Shown here: positions 10,058 to 20,842 of the stretch, piece after piece
Layout of the letters: the number at the start of each line of letters is the position of its first letter
How positions within the stretch are numbered: the stretch's first letter is position 1
Source of the DNA: Sequoia sempervirens
Taxonomy: Eukaryota > Streptophyta > Pinopsida > Cupressales > Cupressaceae
Length of the DNA: 64,000 bases
Direction of reading: 5' to 3'
Assembly: GCA_007258455.2 (NCBI GenBank)
Contig: VDFB02358134.1
Span: forward strand, 207,932,407 to 207,996,406
The notes under the pieces: generated by a model
Told to the model about the DNA's origin: nothing
What the model saw: the letters and a program-made list of their open reading frames with translations, nothing else
Databases searched by the model: none
Translations under genes and position numbers: made by a program

Positions 10058-12827
10058 TGTTGGTCTCCTATTCTACCTATGGAGTAGCAAACTCCAATCA
10101 AGGGCAGCTCGGAGGACCTGGACCAACTGACAAGATTCAGTCAAAGACTAAGATCTTCTGCACTTTAGGCTCTGCAGAACCAGGGCAGGTATACCCACAC
10201 AATGCCTCAAAGAAGACTAGACATTGCTTTTTATAGCAGATAACTCCTAATGCCAAGCGTTGAGGACCTCAAATGGGGCTAGATTCTCAGTAGCTCAACC
10301 TTGAAGGAACAAGGAGATAGGACACAAACTAAATAAGGATATTCAATGATTTATAAATTATTTTCTGAGAGGAACCAGGCTGCAAACAGATCAGTGCCTA
10401 ATCCGGGGTCATGGAGTCACACACAAAAGATGGAATTCATCTGCAAACAGGACTCAATCAGTGGATTTTGTTTTGCTAATGCCTTACATTAGCCATCAAT
10501 GCCTTACACTGACAATTCGGCTCTTGTATCAACTAGACTCTTCTTACCAAATCCAACCTACAAACAAGTAATCACTGCTATCTATTCAAAGGATTTAACT
10601 GCTTCCTTGAAGCAAACCTATCAACAAATAACACAGTCCCATGAAGTATGAGAAGATGAACAAAAAATACCTTATGCATTTATTCAAATGATTAAAAGCC
10701 TACAAATGTGGAGACAATTTGATGATATGCATGAAAGATAAGCATCTTCATGTATTCCTGCTTAACTGATTGCATTTATAGAGGAATTCAACATTACAGT
10801 TTACAGACTCAAAAATGACCTAAGACCAAACCCTAATCTATCCCAGGCTAATCCCAGAACTTAGAAAAATGGAACTGAACCAAGGGAACCAAACCCAAGG
10901 GACCGAACCCTTCACACTGGCCATGAAATCTCCCTTTATAGGAACAGGGAGAGCAACAAGCAACCAGCCAGGGTCACTTTACATGTCATCAGGTGACTAG
11001 GACAAACCCTAAATAGCACGCAGGTTGAGTCACCAGTCCACCACCAACATTAGGACTACATTGAATGTTCACGACAAGTGAATCCATGAGAAAGCTCGAT
11101 GCAGATCCGATCAGGTCAAATCTAGTAGGACAGACATGGGCGACCCTGGCAACCAGAACAAGTCTGTCAGCCAACATCAAATCAGCCCAAGAATCCACGT
11201 GCCCATACCTCTAAACACGCCATCCCATTCTCAGAGTCACCATGAATGCAAATTCGATGGATCCAGCGACCCTCCATCTACCGCCATCAAGTCTCAGTTC
11301 TTAGGTCTTCACACGCAAACACCTTCGAAACCCTGATCGCATGAAAATGAATATCGGTCGTCGATCAATAGTGATCGGGCGACTGTCTTAAAATCTTCAT
11401 TAGCCGTTGAACCAGGCCACCACATATGATTCCTGCACCCACCGTTGATCATATGCCAGTCATCCGGGGACCGTCAATCTCCATTTAAATGTACGCACTG
11501 TGGCGTGAGTTTGGAGGTGGGGTCCATGTGACACGTGGAGGGTGGACACCCTCCTCACAAAGTATAAAGATTAGGCAAGTCACATGAGCACTTAGGCGAT
11601 GGCCGTCAGATCATAATGATGGTTGCCCATAGACAATTGATCTATGTTGGGAGGAACAAGGGCTCCACCATCGGCAAAACATAAAGAGGTCAAGAAGACC
11701 TCTCAGCGAAGTCACCTCAGCCAAAAGGGAGTCACACCGAAGGGTAACATAATCGGCGAGACACGGAGGGGTCAGGGAGACATCTCCCTGGCACATCGAG
11801 CAGGGACCACCAAACAAAAGACCACAAAGAGACATCACAAAGTCACCAAGAGATCACAACAAAACCAAAAAGTCATACCGAGAGCATGGCAAGGTTGGCG
11901 TAACAAAATGAAGTCGGCCAGACTGCAAGACTTCATAGCAAAGAGAAGCCAACGCTCGCCCAGAGGTCTCCGTGCTCAGTGAGATGTCACAACGAAAAGA
12001 AATGTCTCGCCGACTGAAAACTTTAGTCAGCAATTTGGCAAACCGAACAAGGAAAGCATTTCACGGTAACCATCAGGTAAATTTTTCATCGTGGCCATTG
12101 ATTATCAACACGTGCACAAAGGAAGTCATATTAGTAGCTCAACCGTTAACTTTGGAGGACTTCAACGTCGAGGAAAGTCACACCGAGAACTAAAGGGAGC
12201 CGCCAAGATGTTAGCCTGAGGACCAAAAGTCACGCCGAAGAGAAAGACAAGCGGAAAGGGAACCAGACCGAGTCAGAGCTGAAGACGGGAAAGACATGGA
12301 GTCAGAGCCGGAGTGGGGGACAAAAAGGAACAAAAGAGACCGAGACCAAAAACCATCCCACCCCCGCCTCCGCAAAAGACCGTGAAGGCAGAGTCGGAAC
12401 CGACACGAGATAGAGAAACCGCGGGGCCGGCAGCGAGACAAAACCCGAAACAGGAAACTTGAAAAAGGTTCCAAAAATGATTCTCGTTCCGATCTCGCAC
12501 CCGCCAAAGGAAACCAAAAACAAAGACAACCGAAGACATGGAGCCGGGGCCAAAATGGAACCCGAAAGAGAAACCAAAGGCCAAAATCGAGATTCTGATT
12601 CCATTCCAGTTTCACCCCCGCCAGACAAAGAAAAACACAAGGCAAGGAAGAAAAGAAAGATCTAGCCATCCGGGACATGAACACTTAGCACGCTGAGCTC
12701 AACCCTGATGGGAGCCCATTTACCCCACGTGCCAAAAAGATAGAAAAATCCCAAGCTAAAGATTTGTTAGGGAAATCAAAGGCAAACAACTGGAAAATGA
12801 GAGACAACCAAAATAGGCACTAACACA
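10058..12827 (-). mobile_element. Solo LTR of a related gypsy family, inserted in reverse
   Basis: Copy 2 has no counterpart of this stretch: GATGGTAAGGATGTC is continuous there and split here. Read on the minus strand it runs TGTGTTAGTGCC to GACCAACA, a TG...CA unit. Its last 110-120 bases resemble the U5 end of the surrounding LTRs (shared GTCAGTTGGTC, CTTGATTGGA and TCCATAGGTAGA). No PBS, internal region or second LTR was seen. ATGGT occurs at both junctions (10054-10058 and 12827-12831), overlapping the terminal bases. It is less AT-rich than its surroundings. The several overlapping long frames at 12211-12684 look like by-products of its composition. Confidence 0.8.
10934..10940 (-). promoter_or_regulatory. 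Putative TATA box of the reverse solo LTR
   Basis: On the minus strand the sequence CCTATAAAGGGAG lies about 1.9 kb into the 2.77 kb LTR, upstream of the U5-like end. This is the expected place for an LTR promoter. Function not demonstrated. Confidence 0.4.
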
Positions 12828-13545
12828 TGGTAAGGATGTCAAAATTGAAAGAGAATCAAAAGTACCTCATATGATTGAGCATGGCCTGATTGAGAGTATG
12901 ACACGTTTTATTGATAGTGGTATAGATGAATTCAAAGTTGAAGAACTTCCTAGCAATTGTGAGAAACCTACTCCATTGATTGATACAAAAATAAAACAAT
13001 TGTCAAAATCTGATGACTTGTGGACTATGTATTTTGATGGCGCAAGTTTAAAGGAAGGCTCTAGTGCAGGTGTCCTGTTACGATCACCAAGTGGAAAGAC
13101 ATTCAGGTTCTCTTTCACTCTGTTATTTGAATGCACAAATAATGTGGCAAAGTATGAAGCCTTGTTATTGGGGTTGAGATTGGCTGAAAAACATGGGATC
13201 AAGAAGCTCAAAGTAATTGGGGATTCTGAGCTTGTGGTCTCCCAAGTTAGATCCAAGTATGTATCAAAGAACAAGAGGTTGAAACAGTATAGGAATGTTG
13301 TTTGGGATGAATTGGAGAGCTTTGATGCATTTGGCATAGGATGGATGGAGAGAGGTCAAAACAAAGTGGCAGACCTATTAGCCAACATTGCATTAAAACC
13401 AGATGATATGACTTATGCTGGAATTTCAAAGGTTGAGGTGCAAACCAGGCCATCTATCCCTGATAACATAAAAAATTGGAAAATCTTTGACAATGATGAT
13501 GATATATTAAGGTTTTTGAATTGTGTGGGTGAGTATGAAAATTAG
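12828..13545 (+). pseudogene. Archaeal-like RNase H (aRNH), copy 1
   Basis: Role: degrades RNA in RNA-DNA hybrids during reverse transcription. Seen: the sequence resumes the protease-linked frame after the solo LTR and enters an RNase H fold. All four acidic positions are visible: MYFDGAS, an AKYEALLLGL segment, GDSELVVSQV and NKVADLLAN. The block is open to a TAG at 13543 where copy 2 has CAA. Tat elements carry such a second RNase H, which I know best from a position after RT; here it lies between protease and RT. A one-base deletion near 13625 separates it from the RT frame. The domain itself is uninterrupted. Confidence 0.8.
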
Positions 13546-14931
13546 GAAATTGACTTTGGAGCTTTTGTTGAAAATATTGATGGTAAGGATACTATATTTG
13601 GAAATGAGGTCATTCAGTTAAAAAAAACACAATTCCCAAGGGTCTAGTTGTACTAGAAAGAGTGTTTGATAATCAAGATAAGACAAAGGCTAATCATACT
13701 ATTTCTCATCCTAATTACTTGGAAGAGATAAATCTTGGAATAGAAGTATCCCCAAAGAAGGTGTATATTGGAAAGAAAATGTCACCAAAAGTGAGAAGGA
13801 TGCTAATTGATTTATTAAGGAAGTTTAGGCATGTGTTTGCATGGTCCTATGATGATCTTAAGGCATACAGGGAGGATCTTTTCCAACATGAGATTCCTTT
13901 TTGTGATGATGCCAAGCCATTTAGACAAAATCAAAGGCCTATTAATCCCACCTTGGCCCCTAAAATGCAAGAAGAATTAATGAAACTAAGGGATGCAGGA
14001 ATCATCAAGCCAATCAGACATTCATCCTGGGTATCGAACTTGGTACTAGTAAGGAAGAAAAATGGAGACATCAGGCTATGTGTAGACTTTAGAAATTTGA
14101 ATGTGTCTTCATTAAAGGACAATTATCCATTACCCAATATGGGAGCCATGTTGCAAAGAGTGACAGGCTGTGAATTAATGTCTATGATGGATGGTTTTTT
14201 TGGTTATAATCAGCTCATGGTCAAAGAGTCTAAGCAATTTAAAATAGCTTTCACTATACCATGGGGAACATATGTTTATGTAAGAATTCCATTTGGTCTA
14301 ACAAATGCAGGGGCTACTTTTCAGAGAGCCATGGATGTGGCATTTTCAGATTTCATTAACTTGTTTTTGGTGATCTACCAAGATGATTTGACAGCATATT
14401 CTAAAAAGGAAGGGGATCATTGTGAGCATCTGGAGAAGATATTCATTAGAGCCTTGGAGTATGGCATTTCTTTGAATCCAAAGAAATGTGTGTTTGGAGT
14501 ACTAGAAGGAAAACTATTAGAACATATAGTTTCTAGGGATGGAGTAAAAATTGATCCAGAGAGGGTAATTGCAATTGATAAAGTTCCACAACCCCGAAGT
14601 GTCAAAGGAATAAAATCTTTCTTTGGACAAATAAACTTCTTAAGGAGGTTTGTGATGAATTTTGTTAAGATAGTTTGCCCTATTTCCAAAATGCTCAAGA
14701 AAGGATCCAAGGTTGAATGGGATGAGGAGCCTATGCAAGCCTTCCAAGCCATTAAGCAAGCAATAAAGAAGGCTCCTATGTTAACAACCCCTGATTTTTC
14801 CAAACCTTTACAGATTTTCTCATTTGCTTCTTTCCACACAATTGTAGTTGTGTTGTTGCAAAAGAATGCAGAAGGTTTTGAATAGCCTATAGCCTTTTTC
14901 AGTAAATCCTTACAAGCTGCAGAACTTAAGT
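13546..14931 (+). pseudogene. Reverse transcriptase, copy 1 (open, with start of RNH)
   Basis: Family role: RNA-dependent DNA polymerase. Seen: an uninterrupted 407-codon frame (13662-14885) with RT motifs in order: SNLVLVRKKNGDIRLCVDFR, MDGFFGYNQL, GLTNAGATFQRAM, and the catalytic YQDD at 14376-14387, then the connection region (FGQINFLRRF). It ends at a TAG at 14883 (CAA in copy 2). The next 45 bases still match the beginning of the RNase H region (FFSKSLQAAELK) and then the sequence jumps to gag at about 14931. Core polymerase motifs look intact; the missing RNH and integrase make the block incomplete. Confidence 0.85.
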
Positions 14932-16638
14932 AATGATGTGATGATAGAAGAACACTTAAAAGGTTTCATGGATATGTTAAATGATTATGAGGTAGAACAT
15001 GAAGATGTTGTAATGAAATTATTTGTACAATCTCTGGTAGAGGATGTGAGGGATTGGTATAAAGGTCTGCCTAATGCTAGTATTGGTTCATGGGATGAGT
15101 TTGAAAAGTGTTTTAAGGAGCAGTATGGTGATAAAACTAATGCTAGTTTCATGTTAAATGAATTTAATAACATCAAGAAGTCATTGAATAAGCCTGTGAC
15201 AGAGTTTAATTTAAGGTTTCAGAAAGTAATGTATAAGTTGTTGCAGGTTTTGAGGCTTGATGAAAATGTTTGCTTAACTACATATTTCAATTCTTTTGAT
15301 GCTAAAATGGCATATCTCCTCAAAGATAAGGATCCTCAGACTATAAGGGATGCATTTAGGGTGGCTATAAATATTGAAAGTAACAAAAGAGCTTCTGGGA
15401 AATATGGTAGGAGAGAAGAACCTACACTTTTAAAAAATCCTAAAAATAAGACTGAGAAGGTTCTGGTTGCAAAGCCTAAAGATGATGAAAAGTGGGAAAA
15501 GGTTTACAGTACCTTGAAAGACATAAAGCAAACTGTTACTAAGCAAGAGACAGTTATATGAAATGAAAGGCAATCCTATAATAAAAATGATAGGCAGCCT
15601 AGATTACAAAATTATCCTTACAATGCAAATTGGAAAGATGGAAAACCAATCTTGCCTAGCCAGAAGCTTAAAAATGATCAGCATACACTAGACCCCCTAA
15701 AGAAACATTTAGTAAATCTAGTAGCAGATAGACCATGGTGTGAAGTGTGTGAACATCCACATGATCAAAATTATTGTGGTGTTGCTCAGTTCCTTGTTGC
15801 TGAGGAAATAGAGGAGGATGCTCATGAGCAGACATCGAAATATGAGCAAGATGATGTAGATCTTTGTATGACTAAATCATATATTGATGAAGCAGAATGT
15901 TCCTCTAATGATGAAATACAAGAAGTTGATGTGGATAATCTAAGGCAGAGAAGTGAGGTGTACCATCAACAAATATTTTCTGATGAGGAAGGTGATTTTG
16001 ATCATAATGCTTGCAATATGGAGCAGGTTAAAGATTCAGTGTCCTTAAGGAGACCATCAAAAGAACAAATTGCAAGATTGACTAAAGAAATGGCTGCTCA
16101 AATGAGAAGTTCACTTCAATTGAGAAATAGGACTGTGGGTGGTGAGCAGGGTAAACCTTCTAGTTTGTTTATTAAAGAGCAAAGGGATAAAAACAAAGGT
16201 GTTAAGGTAGACAACAAAAAGGATGTTGTGAAAGTTAAAGAAGTTAAGAGTGATAAGGTTTGGGAAAAAAAGAACGAGACCCCAAAGCCTCAGGAAGATG
16301 TAATTGCATCATTGGTGATGACAAAGGTGACTACAAAGTTAGTTGAACCTGTTGCAGAGGATAAGAAGCAAAAGAAGCTAGGAGGAAGTAATCAGCCAGA
16401 GAGAAAGGAAAATGATGAAGGTATGATGTCTAGTTTGCCTAAATATACACTTGTGGATATGTTTCATGTGCTTTCTCAGGTTAAAGTAACTGTACCTTTA
16501 CTAGAAATGATGAAAATAAATGAACACAAAGAAAAGACAATAGCCTTGATTACAAATGTTGTTGGCAATAAGACTAAACATGAAAGTGGAGGGAATTGTG
16601 TCACAAATTCCTCTTTTGTATTTAGGAAATTCTATTAA
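14932..16638 (+). pseudogene. Gag, copy 2 (one nonsense codon)
   Basis: Seen: a frame open from 14938 to a single TGA at 15559-15561 (copy 1 has GGA there), then open again to 16638. The gag core lies at about 15040-15400. A zinc-knuckle-like CEVCEHPHDQNYC at 15739-15777 is spaced CX2CX3HX4C, one residue shorter than the usual CCHC. A long Lys/Glu-rich linker follows toward protease. At about 16590 a 37-base segment present in copy 1 is missing between two AAGTGG repeats, so gag and protease are in different frames. Likely formerly one gag-pro-pol frame. Confidence 0.85.
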
Positions 16639-17161
16639 CATGTGCTTTGAAAACATAACCCCTTTTTTCTTAAGTGTGGATATAAATGGGAAAACTTTAA
16701 GGAATTGTATGATAGATTTAGGGGCATCAAATAATGTTATGCTAGTCAAAATAATGGAGTCAATGGGCTTGACAATAGATATTGCTCAAGGTAAATGTTA
16801 TGCTGTGGATTCAAGAGAAGTGCCAGTTATTGGAACTATCAGAGCATTGCCTTATAAATTGACTCAGTACCCTGTCAAGAATTTAGTCATGACTGTATTA
16901 GTTGCAGACATTCCACTTCATTTTGGAATGCTCTTGTCAAGAAAATGGGGTGCATCAATGGGAGGTAATATGCAATGTGATTTGTCATTTTCTACTTTCT
17001 CCATTGATGGTAAGGATGTCAAAATTGAAAGAGAATCAAAAGTACCTCATATGATTGAGCATGGGTCAATTAAGAATATGACATGTTTTATTAACAGTGG
17101 TATAGATGAATTTAGGGTTGAGGAATTCCCTAGCAATTGTGATCTAAGCCTACTACATTGA
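16587..17161 (+). pseudogene. Aspartic protease, copy 2 (active site altered)
   Basis: Seen: an open frame (part of 16556-17161) equivalent to copy 1 protease, but the catalytic triplet reads D-L-G (16715-16723) instead of D-S-G, one base change from TCA to TTA. The fold otherwise continues through SREVPVIGTI and HFGMLLSRKWGA without interruption and into the linker toward aRNH. A TGA at 17159 ends the frame. Probably inactive. Confidence 0.8.
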
Positions 17162-17697
17162 TTGATATAGAAATAAAACAATTGTCAGAATCTAATGACT
17201 TGTAGACTATGTATTTTGATGGTGCAAGTTCAAAAGAAGGGTCTAATGTAGGTGTCTTGTTACGGTCACCAAGTGGAAAGACATTTAGATTCTCATTCAC
17301 TCTATTATTTGAATGCACAAATAATGTGGCAGAGTATGAAACCTTGTTATTGGGGTTGAGATTGGCTAAAAAACATGGGATCAAGAAGCTCAAGGCAATT
17401 GGGGATTCTGAGCTTGTGGTATCCCAAGTTAGATCCAAGTTTGTATCAAAGAACAAGAGGTTGAAATAGTATAGGAATGTTGTTTGGGATGAATTGGAGA
17501 GCTTTGATGCATTTGGCATAGGATGGATGAAAAGAGGTCAAAACAAAGTGGTAGACCTATTAGCCAACATTGCATTAAAACAAGATGATATGACTTATGC
17601 TGGAATTTCAAAGGTCAAGGTGCAAACTAGGTCATCTATCCCTGATAATATAAAAAATTGGTAGGTTTTTTACAATGATGATGATATATTAAGGTTT
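17162..17697 (+). pseudogene. Archaeal-like RNase H (aRNH), copy 2, broken
   Basis: Same domain as copy 1, between protease and RT. Seen: FDGAS, VAEYETLLLGLRL and GDSELVVSQV are present in the open block 17209-17469. A TAG at 17203, a TAG at 17467 and another near 17661 interrupt it. The last acidic region reads NKVVDLLAN. The conserved position in both copies shows that aRNH upstream of RT is a property of the family, not a rearrangement of one copy. Confidence 0.8.
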
Positions 17698-19220
17698 TTG
17701 AATTGTGTGGGTGAATATGAGAATCAAGAAATTGACTTTGGAGCTTTTGTTGAAAATATTGATGGTAAGGATACTATATTTGGAAATGAGGTCATTCAGT
17801 TAAAGATAAACACAATTCCCAAGGGTCTAGTTGTACTAGAAAAAGTGTTTGATAATCAAGATAAGACAAAGGCTAATCATACTGTTTCTCATCCTGATGA
17901 CTTCGAAGAGATAAATCTTGGAACAAAAGCATCCCCAAAGAAGGTGTATATTGGAAAGAAAACGTCATGAAAAGTGAGAAGGATGCTAATTGACTTATTA
18001 AGGAAGTTTAGGCATGTGTTTGCATGGTCCTATGATGATCTTAAGGTATACAGGGAGGATCTTTTCCAATATGAGATTCCTTTGCATGATGATGCCAAGC
18101 CATTTAGACAAAAGCAAAGGCCTATTAATCCCACCTTGGCCCCCAAAATGCAAGAAGAATTAATGAAACTAAGGGATGCAAGAATCATCAAGCCAATCAG
18201 ACATTCATCCTGGGTATCGAACTTGGTACCAGTAAGGAATAAAAATGGAGACATCAGGTTATGTGTAGATTTCAAAAATTTGAATGTCTTCATTAAAAGA
18301 CAATTATCCATTACCCAATATGGAAGCCATGTTGCAACGAGTGACAGGCTGTGCATTAATGTCTATGATGGATGGTTTTTCTAGATATAATCAACTCATG
18401 GTCAAAGAGTCTGAGCAGTTTAAGACAAATTTCACCACACCATGGGGAAGATATGTTTATGTAAGAATTCCATTTGGTCTAACAAATGCAGGGGCTACTT
18501 TTCAAAGAGCCATGGATGTGGCGTTCTTAGATTTCATTAACTTATTTTTGTTGATCTACTAGAATGACTTGATAGCATATTCTAAAAAGGAAGAGGATCA
18601 TTGTGAGCATCTAGAGAAGATATTCATTAGAGCCTTGGAGTATGGTATTTCTTTGAATCCAAAGAAATGTGTGTTTGGAGTACTAGAAGGAAAATTATTG
18701 GGACATATAGTTTCCAAGGATGGAGTAAAAATTGATCCAGAGAGGGTAATTGCAATTGATAAAGTTCCAAAACCCCGAAGTGTCAAAGGAATACAATCTT
18801 TCTTTGGACAAATAAATTTCTTGAGGAGGTTTGTGACAAATTTTGTTGAGATAGTTTGCCCTATTTCCAAAATGCTCAAGAAAGGAGCCAAAGTTGAATG
18901 GGATAAGGAGTCTGTGCAAGCCCTCCAAGCCATTAAGCAATCAATAAAAGAGGCTCCTGTGTTAAGAACCCCTGATTTTTCCAAACCTCTACAGATTTTC
19001 TCATTTGCTTCTTTCCACACAATTGCAGCTATGTTATTGCAAAAGAATGCAGAAGGTTTTGAACAACCAGTGGCCTTTTTCAACAAATCTTTACAAGCTG
19101 CAGAACTTAAATATGATATAAATGAAAAACAAGCATATGCACTGGTAAGCAGTAAAGGCTTTTAGGCCTTATTTGATGGGACCTAGTGTTTTTGTTAAGG
19201 ACCTTTTCACACAGTAGGAA
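17698..19220 (+). pseudogene. Reverse transcriptase and degenerate RNase H, copy 2
   Basis: Seen: RT blocks at 17698-17970, 17974-18384, 18284-18562 and 18569-19165, separated by a TGA at 17968, a frameshift near 18285 and a TAG at 18560. The catalytic YQDD is changed to Y-stop-N-D (18557-18568). The following RNH-like region has FSFAS where catalytic RNases H of Ty3 elements have a T-D-A-S motif, so the first catalytic Asp is absent; copy 1 has the same, and this loss is usual in Tat elements as I know them. Its end is eroded (frameshift near 19150, TAG at 19216). Inactive copy. Confidence 0.85.
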
Positions 19221-20663
19221 GTGTCAGGAAGAAGGTGTAGGTGGATAAATAGGATCCAGGAATTCAATATTGAGGTCCAGATTACTAAACTAGTGAGAGG
19301 ACAAGGACTGGCCAAGCTCATGGCCCAAAGTAATATGGAAGCAAATCAGAGAAATTTGCTAGAAGAGGAGAATAGATCGCATATATGTGATATGGAGCAT
19401 TCAAAATGGTATAGAGATGTGATATATTATTTGCAAAAAATGAAATGTCCTGACAACTTGAGTGAAAATGAGAAAAGGACATTGAAGTTACATGCTATTA
19501 AGTATGTTATTGTAGATGGAAAGCTTTGGTGGAGAAATCGAGAAGGTGTCATGCTAAAATGTGCTGACCAAGATCAAGCAAAAGAGCTTCTGAGTGAGAT
19601 GCATGGTGGAGTTTGTGGAGGACATTATATGGCTAAAAAAACTACACACAAGATAATGAGGGTTGGGTTTTGGTGGCCTATAGTTTTTAAGGATGCACAC
19701 CAACTAGTGAAGACATGTGATGCTTGTCAATACTTCTCTGGTAAGTTAAAGTTTTCTAGTAACTTGCCTCTAAAACCAGTTATAGTACAAGCTCCATTTT
19801 AGCAGTGGGTTATTGATTTTGTAGGAGAGATAACATGTAAATCTAGTGGAGGCCACTCATGGATATTGGTGGCCACTAATTATTTCACCAAGTGGGTGGA
19901 AGCAATTCCAACACAGAAGGCCACTAGTAAAGTGGTAATTGAATTCCTGATGAGCAACATATTTACTAGATTTGGATGTCTAGAAAGGATTGTATCAGAT
20001 AATGCAATGTGTTTTAGATATGAAGAATACATAGAGTTTTGTGAGGAGCATGGCATCCAAATTTCTTATTCATCACCATATCACCCATAGGGAAATGGAC
20101 AAGCAGAATCAAGCAATAAAAGCTTGATGAAGATCATTAAAAGAATCCTGGATCAGAATAAAAGGGATTGGGATTCTAAGCTGAGATTGGCAGTCTGGGC
20201 AGATAGGGTAACTATGAAGAAGGCAATAGGTTGTACCCCATTTGACTTGGTTTATGGGATAAATGCCAGGTTGCCCCAAAATAATTTAATGGAAATGTAT
20301 AAGTTTGTCCAGATGTATGATAATGAAATTGATGATGAGATGCAATTGAGAGTGGAAGCTCTTATAGAATTAGATGAAACTAGGAGGGAAGCCCAAAAAA
20401 GAAATGCAAAGTTGCAATTGCAAGTAAATAATGTGTATGACAAGAGGGCAACTGCTAGGAGTTTCAAAGATGGAGATTTGGTTTTAATGTGGAATGCCAA
20501 ACTAGAAGATAAAGGGAAACATGGGAAATTTGATGCAATCTGGTTGGGTCCATTTTTTATTAATGGTAAGTGGGGTGAAGATTCTTACTTCCTCCAAGAT
20601 ATGACAGGGGATATTCTTGAACTGCCAGTTCATGGACAGTTCTTGAAGTTATACTTCGCTTGA
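19221..20663 (+). pseudogene. Integrase of the Tat element (two nonsense codons)
   Basis: Family role: inserts the cDNA into chromosomal DNA. Seen: N-terminal TKLVRGQGLAKLMA, then an HHCC zinc finger (MHGGVCGGHY ... CDAC, about 19600-19730). The catalytic core has VIDF, VSDN and QAES with exactly 35 residues between the second Asp and the Glu. A C-terminal barrel-like region follows (KDGDLVLMW ... KFDAIWLGPF), with no chromodomain recognised. TAG codons at 19801 and 20088 replace expected Gln codons, consistent with C-to-T change. The final block 20124-20663 is open. Only one integrase copy exists, in the second block. Confidence 0.88.
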
Positions 20664-20842
20664 AGTTTTCTTTTCCATGAACAGTAGTTTAGGTTTGTAT
20701 ATTTTGTATATATCATGTACATAGTTTGGGTTGTTTTTTCTGAACAATCCCTTTTGGTCCTCTCTGCATCTTGGTCTGCTCTACCTAAGATTGTGAACTC
20801 TCGCTTCATTCCATTGGAATGAACGTCCCCAATTGGAGCCAC
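20664..20842 (+). other. 3' untranslated stretch before the 3' LTR
   Basis: 179 bp with no coding signal. The last bases, AATTGGAGCCAC, abut the LTR start TGATGG. The polypurine tract is weak or eroded. Confidence 0.5.

Noticed and set aside
12211..12684. Three overlapping long frames on the minus strand of the solo LTR
   Set aside because: Purine/pyrimidine skew removes stop codons from one strand; no domain is recognisable and the frames overlap each other.
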